A program made the position numbers and the translations under genes. From NCBI GenBank assembly GCA_036337715.1, contig JAYZDS010000007.1:124001-188000 (forward strand): a stretch of DNA of 64,000 nucleotides. The letters are read 5' to 3'. This stretch comes from JAURNZ01 sp036337715 (GTDB lineage Bacteria > Pseudomonadota > Gammaproteobacteria > Comchoanobacterales > Comchoanobacteraceae). The notes beneath the pieces are model-generated. The model was not told the origin of the DNA, searched no databases, and saw nothing but the letters and a program-made list of their open reading frames with translations. Shown here one piece after another: positions 33,618 to 41,677 of the stretch. Numbering within the stretch: the first letter of the stretch is position 1; each line of letters opens with the position of its first letter.

Positions 33618-34745
33618 CTACTGTATACGGAGCGATTCTGGTAACTGTCCTGTTAACTGTCCTGGTAACGGTCCTGGTAACGGTTTTGAACCTTTATATT
33701 CATGTTTTTCAGAAGATACTGAGGGTACTGGGCCTGCTTCCCTTTTAAACTGACTAAAAGAGCTAATTTTTAACGAATCAGTTGATGTTGTTGGCGAGCG
33801 CTCTGAGTCTGTAGACTGCGATGTTGTTGAAGGCGAATCTAGTGTTTGAGTTGATTTTGGTAAATGATTTTGAGATAAAGCACCTGAGTGACTACTGGGA
33901 GATTCATTGGTTGTCTTGCCTATAGAGTCAAGAGAATCTGAGCTTTTGGAGGCCATTTTATTAGAGGTGCTCTGCGTTACTAACTGCTGATTATATTGCA
34001 ATAAATTTTCTGTAGTTAGTGGTAGTAAAGAGTTTTCTTTTTTGGTCCTCTTTTTACGCAGTGGGGTCTTATATTTTTCGGGGCTCAGTTGACACAGTGG
34101 TGACCTGTCTTTTGTAGAATTAGATTTATAGGGTGGGGTTTGAGCAGGGGGTGGCATAATTGTACCTTTATTTAAATCATCTATTTGGTTTAAATAAAGA
34201 TCATGATAAGTTTTATAAGTGTTCGCAAGGTGATTTTTTAGATCCAAAGAAAATTTTAGAGTTAAAATCAAAAAAGATGCAAGTACTAGAGGTAGAGAAA
34301 TTGAACACATTATCAGTACAGCACTAAACATGATATTTAAACAAGTAGAAAACAAAAAACAAAAATAAATAGAACCTGTTTCTTTAGTATATTCTTCATT
34401 TTTATTGTGTCTTAAGCTAGTTGCATAAAGCTCACTAAATAGGCGTTTGAAAACTTCACGGCACTTTTGATCCTTTATCTCATCTGAAATATCATCTGAA
34501 TTTAATATGTATTTGTTTAAATAAAAGGTATGCTTCTCTTTAATAAGATACATATTTGATAGTACTTCTTCAGATAAAGATGACATTAAGTCAACAAGGT
34601 TTTTATGAGTAAATTTATTTTCATATGATAAATTATCTAAACAGAGATTCTTTTCGAGATTTATGCCTTGAAATGAGACATAAGCCGGGAAAGGGGTTAT
34701 CAGTGTAGGATGACTACTCTGACTTATTTGAAAGCTATTACCCAT
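33618..34745 (-). CDS. Ser/Pro-rich protein with a central membrane hairpin; candidate secreted effector
   Basis: A 375-residue protein I do not recognise. Residues 1-125 are polar and helical. A hydrophobic block (about residues 126-165) can form two membrane spans or a hairpin. Residues 190-375 are low-complexity, with many Ser, Thr, Pro and Lys. The C-terminus has four tetrapeptide repeats of the form [PQ]L[PT]G, encoded by the 12-nt repeats at 33638-33685. Composition and organisation are unlike the metabolic genes around it and resemble membrane-targeted effectors of host-associated bacteria. The start ATG at 34745 has no clear ribosome binding site and follows the Aas-like gene after 74 bases. 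Effector status is inference. Confidence 0.6.
   Translation of the reverse strand: MGNSFQISQSSHPTLITPFPAYVSFQGINLEKNLCLDNLSYENKFTHKNLVDLMSSLSEEVLSNMYLIKEKHTFYLNKYILNSDDISDEIKDQKCREVFKRLFSELYATSLRHNKNEEYTKETGSIYFCFLFSTCLNIMFSAVLIMCSISLPLVLASFLILTLKFSLDLKNHLANTYKTYHDLYLNQIDDLNKGTIMPPPAQTPPYKSNSTKDRSPLCQLSPEKYKTPLRKKRTKKENSLLPLTTENLLQYNQQLVTQSTSNKMASKSSDSLDSIGKTTNESPSSHSGALSQNHLPKSTQTLDSPSTTSQSTDSERSPTTSTDSLKISSFSQFKREAGPVPSVSSEKHEYKGSKPLPGPLPGQLTGQLPESLRIQ
33638..33685 (-). repeat. Four tandem 12-nt repeats inside a coding region
   Basis: Four consecutive 12-mers of consensus CTGGTAACNGTC occupy 33638-33649, 33650-33661, 33662-33673 and 33674-33685. On the minus strand they encode PLPG, PLPG, QLTG and QLPE at the C-terminus of the 375-residue protein. 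In-frame units of this size can change number by slippage. Confidence 0.9.
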
Positions 34746-34819
34746 GTCTATGAGTATGCGCCTTTAATATTGCATGGTCAAGTATTGTATGCTTTTTTTA
34801 TTTATGCATTTGAAAAAAT

Positions 34820-37147
34820 TTATTTTTTTTGTTCCGGTATAGCGATATATGTCATCCCAAACGGGGTTTCGTATGAAGTTAATAGATTGCTTTCATTGTG
34901 GTTAAATTCATACACTGGTTGTAGAAATTTGTCCTGCCAAAGTTTTTTATTTGATGACGATATTTTTGGTGTGATTGTATGTCTAATAAAGTTTAACTCT
35001 TCACTTGTAGCATCTTTTCTTAGCTGTTCAAAATAATTTTTATTGGTCATCAGTGCTGTGGCATGTTCTAAGTATATTTGTTGTGAAATCGCAGATTTGT
35101 TATCAGGTAAAATACAAACTGAACCATTGAGTATTGCACCAAGGAAGCCAAACAAAATGATTCTATAATCATCATAGTCACATGCAACAAATAAATTGGT
35201 CTCTGAGTAAATTGGTGCGTTATAGCTCCACTGATAAAGTGTGGTCATTATTTCAGACATTGTAAAACTGATGACTTTGTCACTATTTACATGATAGAGC
35301 GCATCTTGTGGTGATAATACTTTTGTTATATCACCGTAAATAATAGGAATATTCTGTAATAATGCACTCAGGAATCGAACGGGTGTAAAGTTTTCATTTG
35401 TAACATGATAAAATTTACGATGTTGCCATGTGGTTTGTTTTGCAAATTTGAGTACCTGTTTTAAAGTAAATCTTTTTTTATTGAAAAATAAGCATTGATG
35501 AGCATCACCAATGTAATTGACAAGTTTATCAATAGCCTCACTAATATGTAATGGATGTGACATCATGCATTGTGTATTTACTAGTAGTTGTCGCATTTCT
35601 ACTTCATTAATTCTAGATTCTTTTGTCACTTTAAATGGCTGACCTATTTGAATGGTGATTTTTGGGAATAATGCTTTTTTAAAATTGCTTTTCATCCTAC
35701 TAGATAGGTGATATTGACTACCATCAATATATACGGGGATCAGCGTTGATTGTGTCAGTTGTGCTGCAAAGTTAGCGCCTGGATAAATTTTTCCTATTTT
35801 GCCAATAGGACTACGCTGTCCCTCTGGGAAAATAATACCGACTTTGCCGTGTTTGAGGCCAGTGATGAAAGGTTTAAGCATCATTGGTTTATTAGGACTC
35901 ATCGGTAGCTTTTGCCAAAAAGCCTCTGTTAATCTGACTGCCAACATATTACTTGCTTCAGGATTAATTGGAAACATGAAACGACCTGGAAGCATCCCAC
36001 CAAGTATAGGTGGCTCAATATATGAATTATGATTTGGTATCACAATGAATGGTTTCTTTACGTGTTCTAAATGGTGCATACCACACATTTCGATACGAAA
36101 TGCGTAAGTTACAAAGCTTTTTAAGCTGGCTTTGATCAAAGCTGCTGGATAACGAAGTATTGTTATGATAAGTCCAATAAAAATATATAACGTTAGCCAA
36201 TTTGCTATTAAGAAAACATCTTGTTGATGCGTTACCCAAATAGACAACAAAATGATTGTAATGATATTTGACATACTATAGACAAAATGAAATCCTTCAG
36301 TTTGCTTTTTACAGGCTAGAGTCTTATAAACTGTGAGTTGTATGTTAAACGATGCCAGTAACGACCCAATCAATGTAGATTGTACGATTTGTTGTAAGAC
36401 TAAATAACAAAAGTTTAATTTTGATGGATTTGTAAGCCAAGCTTCTAAATGAGGTAGCATAAATAAATTGATTAATCCGGAGAAAAAAGCTAAGGAAATA
36501 TATAGGCTTATATAACCACTCCACAAAAAAGGCTCAATATACTTTTTATTTTCATTCACCAAATAGGCAATGAAACATGAAGGTAACAAAGCAAAAATTA
36601 AATCGTTTGGTTCAAGTGTTGGTAAAGAGATGATATAGACCCAAACAGAAATCGTAAGGGCTGCAACAATAAAAAGTTGATCGAATAAAAGAATCCATAA
36701 AGGTTTGAAAAAACGCATTTTATACTTAATTTGTCTATGAGGTCGAAAGCGAGTCTTCAATGATAAAAGATGAGCCAGTGACAACGTTATAAATGTGACA
36801 AATACATTTTGAATTAAAAGAATATTTAGACCAATTAGTTTAGGTTTGATCGGTTGTTCACCTTGAAGCCAGTGCGAAAATAGTAGGGTCGAAGCTGCAA
36901 AAAAAGGTAAATTTAAAAATAAACTTACGGTTGTAACGATCATACAAACAGGATTTACCCAGCTTGGTATTTTTGGTTTTACAGGCAGCTGGCCAAACAG
37001 GCAGTAAAAAAATAATAAAATATAGCAATTTAGCCAATCATTTTGAAAAATAAATAATGAAGATAAATAAATTAACTGAAGATTTACAATCCAAGTTGAG
37101 ATCAGATAACTTCCAATAAAGTTATTTTTAAAGTTGTGTAATAACAT
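34820..37147 (-). CDS. Aas-like protein: polytopic membrane region, PlsC acyltransferase, truncated AMP-binding domain
   Basis: A 775-residue protein. Residues 1-345 hold about 10-12 spans and occupy the place of an LplT/MFS lysophospholipid transporter. Residues 350-530 are a PlsC-type acyltransferase: PNHNSYIEPP (His373) and FPEGQRSPIG (residues 440-449). The catalytic HX4D reads HX4E here (Glu378). Residues 575-775 resemble the beginning of the acyl-ACP synthetase (AMP-binding) half of Aas, but the protein stops before its ATP/AMP motifs. It likely acts in phospholipid acyl-chain salvage at the inner membrane. The ATG overlaps the pfp stop by 20 bases. The transporter part is too divergent to assign firmly. 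Confidence 0.68.
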   Translation of the reverse strand: MLLHNFKNNFIGSYLISTWIVNLQLIYLSSLFIFQNDWLNCYILLFFYCLFGQLPVKPKIPSWVNPVCMIVTTVSLFLNLPFFAASTLLFSHWLQGEQPIKPKLIGLNILLIQNVFVTFITLSLAHLLSLKTRFRPHRQIKYKMRFFKPLWILLFDQLFIVAALTISVWVYIISLPTLEPNDLIFALLPSCFIAYLVNENKKYIEPFLWSGYISLYISLAFFSGLINLFMLPHLEAWLTNPSKLNFCYLVLQQIVQSTLIGSLLASFNIQLTVYKTLACKKQTEGFHFVYSMSNIITIILLSIWVTHQQDVFLIANWLTLYIFIGLIITILRYPAALIKASLKSFVTYAFRIEMCGMHHLEHVKKPFIVIPNHNSYIEPPILGGMLPGRFMFPINPEASNMLAVRLTEAFWQKLPMSPNKPMMLKPFITGLKHGKVGIIFPEGQRSPIGKIGKIYPGANFAAQLTQSTLIPVYIDGSQYHLSSRMKSNFKKALFPKITIQIGQPFKVTKESRINEVEMRQLLVNTQCMMSHPLHISEAIDKLVNYIGDAHQCLFFNKKRFTLKQVLKFAKQTTWQHRKFYHVTNENFTPVRFLSALLQNIPIIYGDITKVLSPQDALYHVNSDKVISFTMSEIMTTLYQWSYNAPIYSETNLFVACDYDDYRIILFGFLGAILNGSVCILPDNKSAISQQIYLEHATALMTNKNYFEQLRKDATSEELNFIRHTITPKISSSNKKLWQDKFLQPVYEFNHNESNLLTSYETPFGMTYIAIPEQKK

Positions 37148-38387
37148 CTAACTGTTTCTTAACTAGATTTTTTTTAAAGTTTTTATAGTTTGGTAAACCG
37201 GCATAATAATTTGGATAATCTTCGCCAACAATCAAAGGTTTTAAATATTCGATACACATATCATTAACATTTAACCCATCAGCCTGAATGAAATGATCAG
37301 GAATCAGCTTTTCCTTATTCGCGACATTCTCTAAATAGGTGTCTTTTATTCTTGAACGATATGGGTGATTGCACAAACGCTCAATCGTAAGCATCTTACC
37401 TGATTTTCGAGCTTTACAAAATTTAATTGCTTCTTGTCCTAAAGCAAATGATTCGTCGGAATCGACTTTTGACGCAATATGTCTTGCCGAGCGTTGTAAA
37501 TAATCTGCTATTGCAAAATGAGTTTTTAATTTGAGTTCTTTTTGAATTAATTGTGATAATTGCGAACCAACACCACCAAGCTGGGTGTGTCCAAATGCAT
37601 CAATATTCTCCTTTTGCAAAGACCAAATATTTTTTTTATCATTTTTAAGCCCTTCAGCAACAGTAATGGAACAATAACCTTTTGTTGCAACGGTACTCTG
37701 GATTCTTTCGAAAGTTGCTTTTTGGTTAAAAGCCCTTTCTGGCATTAAAATAATATCTGCATTATAAGGTTTTGGTGCAAGTGCGGTTGAGGCAGCCAAC
37801 CAACCTGCATTTCTACCCATCACCTCAAGAACAAATACCTTCGTTGATGTCTTTGACATGGAAGCCAAGTCAATACTTGCTTCAAACATCGAGGTCGCCA
37901 AATATTTTGCTGCTGAGCCAAAACCTGGAGAATGATCTGTTCCTTCAAGATCATTATCAATGGTTTTTGGAATGCCAATACAAACTAATGGGTGACCATT
38001 GGCTTTACAATATTCAGATATTTTTAGAGTTGTGTCTTGAGAGTCATTGCCACCGTTATAGATAAAATAACCTATGTTATGCGCCTTAAACACATCTAAA
38101 ATTCTAGCAAATTCTGATTCTTGTTTTGACGGATCTTTTAACTTAAAACGACACGAGCCAAATATGCTTCCTGGGGTCATTCTGACAGTGTTAATTGTTT
38201 TTTGATCCCAATGCGACACATCAATCAGTTCTTCTTCTATGGCACCAATAATGCCATTGCAACCAATGAACATTTGATCAAAAAAATCTTTATTTTTCTT
38301 ATACTCAGTTAAGACGCCGCTCAGTGTTGTGTTAATGGTAGCAGTAACACCACCTGAATGAGCAAAGAAGATATTTTTGTTAACCAT
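37128..38387 (-). CDS. pfp: Pyrophosphate-dependent phosphofructokinase
   Basis: A 419-residue group II phosphofructokinase. It interconverts fructose 6-phosphate and fructose 1,6-bisphosphate with PPi instead of ATP, so it can serve glycolysis and gluconeogenesis. Diagnostic motifs: GGNDSQDT (residues 112-119) in place of GGDGS, and PKTIDND (140-146), whose Lys141 replaces the Gly of ATP-dependent enzymes. MGRNAGWLAA is the substrate-binding block. Upstream lie a 7-bp hairpin (38403-38419) and two copies of a structured RNA element. The Aas-like gene follows with a 20-base overlap. Confidence 0.93.
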   Translation of the reverse strand: MVNKNIFFAHSGGVTATINTTLSGVLTEYKKNKDFFDQMFIGCNGIIGAIEEELIDVSHWDQKTINTVRMTPGSIFGSCRFKLKDPSKQESEFARILDVFKAHNIGYFIYNGGNDSQDTTLKISEYCKANGHPLVCIGIPKTIDNDLEGTDHSPGFGSAAKYLATSMFEASIDLASMSKTSTKVFVLEVMGRNAGWLAASTALAPKPYNADIILMPERAFNQKATFERIQSTVATKGYCSITVAEGLKNDKKNIWSLQKENIDAFGHTQLGGVGSQLSQLIQKELKLKTHFAIADYLQRSARHIASKVDSDESFALGQEAIKFCKARKSGKMLTIERLCNHPYRSRIKDTYLENVANKEKLIPDHFIQADGLNVNDMCIEYLKPLIVGEDYPNYYAGLPNYKNFKKNLVKKQLDVITQL

Positions 38388-38402
38388 AAATTTGAATACC
38401 TA

Positions 38403-38419
38403 TTATGATCGTATCATAA
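38403..38419. promoter_or_regulatory. Perfect inverted repeat just upstream of pfp
   Basis: TTATGAT-CGT-ATCATAA, a 7-bp palindrome with a 3-nt centre, lies 16 bases before the pfp start codon. It could be an operator or an mRNA hairpin near the ribosome binding region. No family of regulator is suggested by the sequence. Confidence 0.5.
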
Positions 38420-38460
38420 CAATATTTATATATAATTGGTATAGTTAACAGATTAAAAGT

Positions 38461-38523
38461 GTGACCAGACAGCGTTGTTGGCTAATAACAAATAGGAGGT
38501 ACTAAAAGAAACTGCCCAGTCAC
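38461..38523 (-). ncRNA. Structured RNA element, copy 1 (pfp-proximal)
   Basis: A 63-nt unit. Read on the minus strand, its ends GTGACTGGGCAG and CTGTCTGGTCAC pair over 12 positions, three of them G-U wobbles. On the plus strand the same three are A-C mismatches, so the RNA is expected on the minus strand. The interior is 41 nt identical to copy 2 and includes UAGUACCUCCUA, an exposed anti-Shine-Dalgarno-like CCUCC, and a small hairpin UUGUU-AUUAGCC-AACAA. It does not match any riboswitch I know. It may be a tandem small RNA or a leader element of pfp. Confidence 0.6.
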
Positions 38524-38594
38524 TTAATAAATCTTATCAGCATAACATTAAGAAAATATTAAGAAAATCATTGTTTTAAAAGTTTTTTAAGAAT

Positions 38595-38659
38595 GTGACT
38601 AGACAATGGTGTGTTGGCTAATAACAAATAGGAGGTACTAAAAGAAACTGCCTAGTCAC
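38595..38659 (-). ncRNA. Structured RNA element, copy 2 (nuoN-proximal)
   Basis: A 65-nt unit. The minus-strand ends GTGACTAGGCAG and UGUCUAGUCAC form a 12-bp helix with two G-U wobbles. Base changes relative to copy 1 keep the pairing (for example A-U here where copy 1 has G-U). A -10-like TATGAT sits 6 nt before the first G on the minus strand, which would start transcription at the helix, although no good -35 is visible. The start-to-start distance to copy 1 is about 135 bases. Confidence 0.6.
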
Positions 38660-38677
38660 TTACCTATCATAACAACC

Positions 38678-38696
38678 TAAGATTAACATAATCTTA
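38678..38696. other. Perfect 8-bp hairpin directly after nuoN
   Basis: TAAGATTA-ACA-TAATCTTA, 3 bases beyond the nuoN stop on the minus strand. It lacks a U-tract and a GC-rich stem, so it is a weak terminator at best. It may protect the nuo mRNA 3' end or separate it from the RNA elements that follow. The remaining bases of 38388-38699 are AT-rich, with no coding frame. Confidence 0.5.
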
Positions 38697-38699
38697 ATA

Positions 38700-40166
38700 C
38701 TAAAAAGAGAATTTAAAGATGTCCTCAATGTCTGAGTAAACTCTATTTTTTTTTGTTGGTGATGGATGGATTACAACCGATTTTTTCACGATCATTTTTT
38801 CAGCAACATTAAGCATTACACTAGGTGTGATGCCATTGAATACTATGAAAATGACCGGAATGGCAAGAAGAAATACATCTTTTGTTTTAACACGCATCAA
38901 AGATTTTGATTTCGTAGCTTCTGTTTTGCTATCAAAATATAAGAGTCTTACAACTCTTATGTAGTAAAAAATACCGATGACGGCAATCAGCATAGCAATG
39001 ACACCAACCACAATAAAGTTAGCCAAATATAACTGATATAGAACATTTAATTTTGCAATGAAACCTGCTAAAGGAGGTATGGATGCCATCGAAAAAATAA
39101 CGCACATCAAATAAAACGCAATGATTGGTTGTTTATGATGAAGCCCGTTAAGGCTTTTAAGTTCACACAGTTCATTATTAGATTTGCTTAAAACGCTCAA
39201 TGTACCCAATATGCCACATGTAGCCACTGTATAAATAATGATATAAAAAATAGCGCTTGAGAAACCTTGTATGCCAATTGCAATTGCAAGGATTAAGTAA
39301 CCCATATGTGCTACTGAGGAGTAGCCTAATAAACGTTTGGTATTGGTTTGTGATAATGCAGATAAATTACCAATTAACATAGACAGCAGGGCACACAAAA
39401 TTAAGATGATTTGAAGACTTCCTTCAAAAGCCCCACTGTGACCAAGACGAATAAAAGCAGTGACATAAGCTAATTTTGGAATGGTTGCAATTAGCATTAC
39501 CGCAGGGATGGGCGCACCTTCATAAACGTCTGGTACCCAATTATGAAAAGGGGCACATCCAACTTTGAACAGTAAACCACAAGTCACAAATAACATACCC
39601 AAAATTGAAAGTTTAGACTGGTCATCAATCAGAAATTGAATTGAGCCAGTCGCGCCATAACAAAACGAAATACCAAACAAGATAAAGCCTGAGGCTAATG
39701 CGCCTAAAATAAAATATTTTATCGAAGCTTCCAATCCAAGCTTTTTTTGAAAAATAGCTATGATGGCATACATCGGCAATGCGCTTAGTTCAAGACCAAT
39801 GAAAAGAATTAAAAAATTATTAGCAGAGCACACGACAAAAACACCAAGCAATACGGATTGGACTAATATATTATATTCAAACTCTTTAATCTTAGCGTTT
39901 TTAATGTAATTAAAATTAATGAGTGTGATGAAAAACAAAATTAAACTTGCGAATAATTTAAGACATTGACTCAGCATATCTACTTGCCAACCCTGCCATG
40001 AATTGATGACTACAGGGCTTATTGAAAGTTCACATATCACAAAAAATGTCATAACTAATGTCATGGCCAAAGAAAAAGTACCCCGTTGTTGAAGTGGTAA
40101 TGAAACACCTAAGAGTAGCGTTGAGATGATAAAAAAAGTAATGGTTGCTTCTGGTAAAAATAACAT
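38700..40166 (-). CDS. nuoN: NADH-quinone oxidoreductase subunit N
   Basis: A 488-residue antiporter-like membrane subunit of complex I with about 14 spans. LFIGLELSALPMYAI carries the key glutamate of span 5, and the discontinuous helices and proton-channel lysines lie around KVGCAPFHNWVPDVYEGAP and TNTKRLLGYSSVAHMGY. It is one of three homologous proton-pumping modules with NuoL and NuoM. Last gene of the operon, one base after nuoM. An 8-bp hairpin and the tandem RNA elements follow. Confidence 0.96.
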   Translation of the reverse strand: MLFLPEATITFFIISTLLLGVSLPLQQRGTFSLAMTLVMTFFVICELSISPVVINSWQGWQVDMLSQCLKLFASLILFFITLINFNYIKNAKIKEFEYNILVQSVLLGVFVVCSANNFLILFIGLELSALPMYAIIAIFQKKLGLEASIKYFILGALASGFILFGISFCYGATGSIQFLIDDQSKLSILGMLFVTCGLLFKVGCAPFHNWVPDVYEGAPIPAVMLIATIPKLAYVTAFIRLGHSGAFEGSLQIILILCALLSMLIGNLSALSQTNTKRLLGYSSVAHMGYLILAIAIGIQGFSSAIFYIIIYTVATCGILGTLSVLSKSNNELCELKSLNGLHHKQPIIAFYLMCVIFSMASIPPLAGFIAKLNVLYQLYLANFIVVGVIAMLIAVIGIFYYIRVVRLLYFDSKTEATKSKSLMRVKTKDVFLLAIPVIFIVFNGITPSVMLNVAEKMIVKKSVVIHPSPTKKNRVYSDIEDIFKFSF

Positions 40167-40167
40167 A

Positions 40168-41676
40168 TTAAAACTTTGCCTGTAATGCTAGTTGAACAAG
40201 GTTAATAATTGACTTATCCATCATATGAATCAAAGGTTGAGGATATAAACCAATAAAGAAGATACCAAATGTCATCAAACTTAGGGCAATATATTGATGA
40301 GATGTTATGTCATCAAGTTTTTCAACATTATTTTGAATGATTGGACCATAAAAAACACGTTTAAACATGAATAAAGAGTAACTTGCTGAAAGCACTAGCG
40401 TTAAACCTGCGAGTAAAGCAACCCAAAAATTTGTTTGAACAGCACTTACTAAAACCATAAATTCTCCAACAAAACCTGCAGTGCCGGGTAGACCAACATT
40501 TGAAAGAACAAATATCATAAAAAATGCAGTAAAGTAGGGCATTTTTTGAACTATACCACCCATGTCAGCAATCAATCTTGTATGCAGTTTGTCGTATAAA
40601 AGACCAAATGCAAGGAACATACCTCCAGATCCAAACGCATGTGTTATCATTTGTACCATTGCTCCAGATAAAGCAAGTTGAGCAGAAGGTAAGTGCCCAG
40701 AGTTTTGAAAAATTGGATATATCATAAAACAGCCAAGTGAAACAAAGCCCATGTGAGCTACTGATGAATATGCTATTAGACGTTTCATATCATGTTGAGC
40801 TAATGCCACAAGACCAATATTTACAATGGCAATGAGTGATAACACAATCAATAGCCAAGATGTCTCTAAACAAGCATCAGGAACAATTGGCAAACAGAAC
40901 CGAAAGAAACCATATGCACCAACTTTGAGCATCAACGCTGCAAGAATAACAGAGCCACCAGCGGGGGCTTCGGTATGGGCATCAGGTAGCCAGGTATGAA
41001 CTGGCCACATCGGAATTTTTACTGCAAAAGCTAACATAAAAGCCAATAATATATATATTTGTTCGTGCAGAGAAAGCGGTAGATTATAAAATGATAAGAT
41101 TGAGGAACTACCAGACTTGATAGATAAATAGATCAGCGCTAAGAGCATGATGACTGAACCAAAAAAAGTATAAATGAAAAATTTGATGGCCGCATAGCTT
41201 CTAAGCTGACTACCCCAAATACCGATACATAAATACATAGGTATTAACATCCCTTCCCAAAAAAGGTAATAAAGAAATGCATTTAAGGCAACAAAGACGC
41301 CAATAACCATGGCTTGTAGAAAGAAAAATAAGCCCATGTAATAATTCAACTGTTGATTAACTAAGTCTTTAGCTGTGAGAATAATGATGAGGTTGATAAA
41401 TAAAGTTAATAAAATGAGCGGTAGCGAAATGCCATCAATACCGACATAATAATTTATCCTTAATGATGTTATCCAACTATAATCTTCGACAAACTGCATA
41501 TTTGCAGTTGTATTGTCAAAGCCAAGATAAAGTAGAACACCTATAAAAAGACTAAATAGACTTGAGATGATTGCTATATTTTTGGATCGATCATCTTGAG
41601 ATAGTAAAAGCCATATCCCAGAAAAAATGGATTGTATAATAAGAATAGATATAAGAGGTAGTTTATGTGTAAGCAT
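40168..41676 (-). CDS. nuoM: NADH-quinone oxidoreductase subunit M
   Basis: A 502-residue antiporter-like subunit. YVGIDGISLPLILLT is the conserved start of the core, FLYYLFWEGMLIPMYLCIGIWG holds the essential glutamate, and KIPMWPVHTWLPDAHTEAPAGGSVILA followed by HDMKRLIAYSSVAHMGFV mark the channel and the discontinuous helix. It pumps protons in the membrane arm. Separated by one base from both nuoL and nuoN. Confidence 0.97.
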   Translation of the reverse strand: MLTHKLPLISILIIQSIFSGIWLLLSQDDRSKNIAIISSLFSLFIGVLLYLGFDNTTANMQFVEDYSWITSLRINYYVGIDGISLPLILLTLFINLIIILTAKDLVNQQLNYYMGLFFFLQAMVIGVFVALNAFLYYLFWEGMLIPMYLCIGIWGSQLRSYAAIKFFIYTFFGSVIMLLALIYLSIKSGSSSILSFYNLPLSLHEQIYILLAFMLAFAVKIPMWPVHTWLPDAHTEAPAGGSVILAALMLKVGAYGFFRFCLPIVPDACLETSWLLIVLSLIAIVNIGLVALAQHDMKRLIAYSSVAHMGFVSLGCFMIYPIFQNSGHLPSAQLALSGAMVQMITHAFGSGGMFLAFGLLYDKLHTRLIADMGGIVQKMPYFTAFFMIFVLSNVGLPGTAGFVGEFMVLVSAVQTNFWVALLAGLTLVLSASYSLFMFKRVFYGPIIQNNVEKLDDITSHQYIALSLMTFGIFFIGLYPQPLIHMMDKSIINLVQLALQAKF

Positions 41677-41677
41677 G

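Noticed and set aside
38461..38659. A known riboswitch class (glycine, guanidine, c-di-GMP, preQ1, THF)
   Set aside because: None of the conserved cores of these classes that I can recall appears in the shared 41-nt segment.
38461..38659. CRISPR array
   Set aside because: Only two units, with a 71-base AT-rich interval and a palindromic closing helix, and no cas genes.
38461..38659. Plus-strand RNA with a GGAGG ribosome binding site for a small peptide
   Set aside because: No ATG follows GGAGG at proper spacing in either copy, and plus-strand pairing has A-C mismatches in copy 1.
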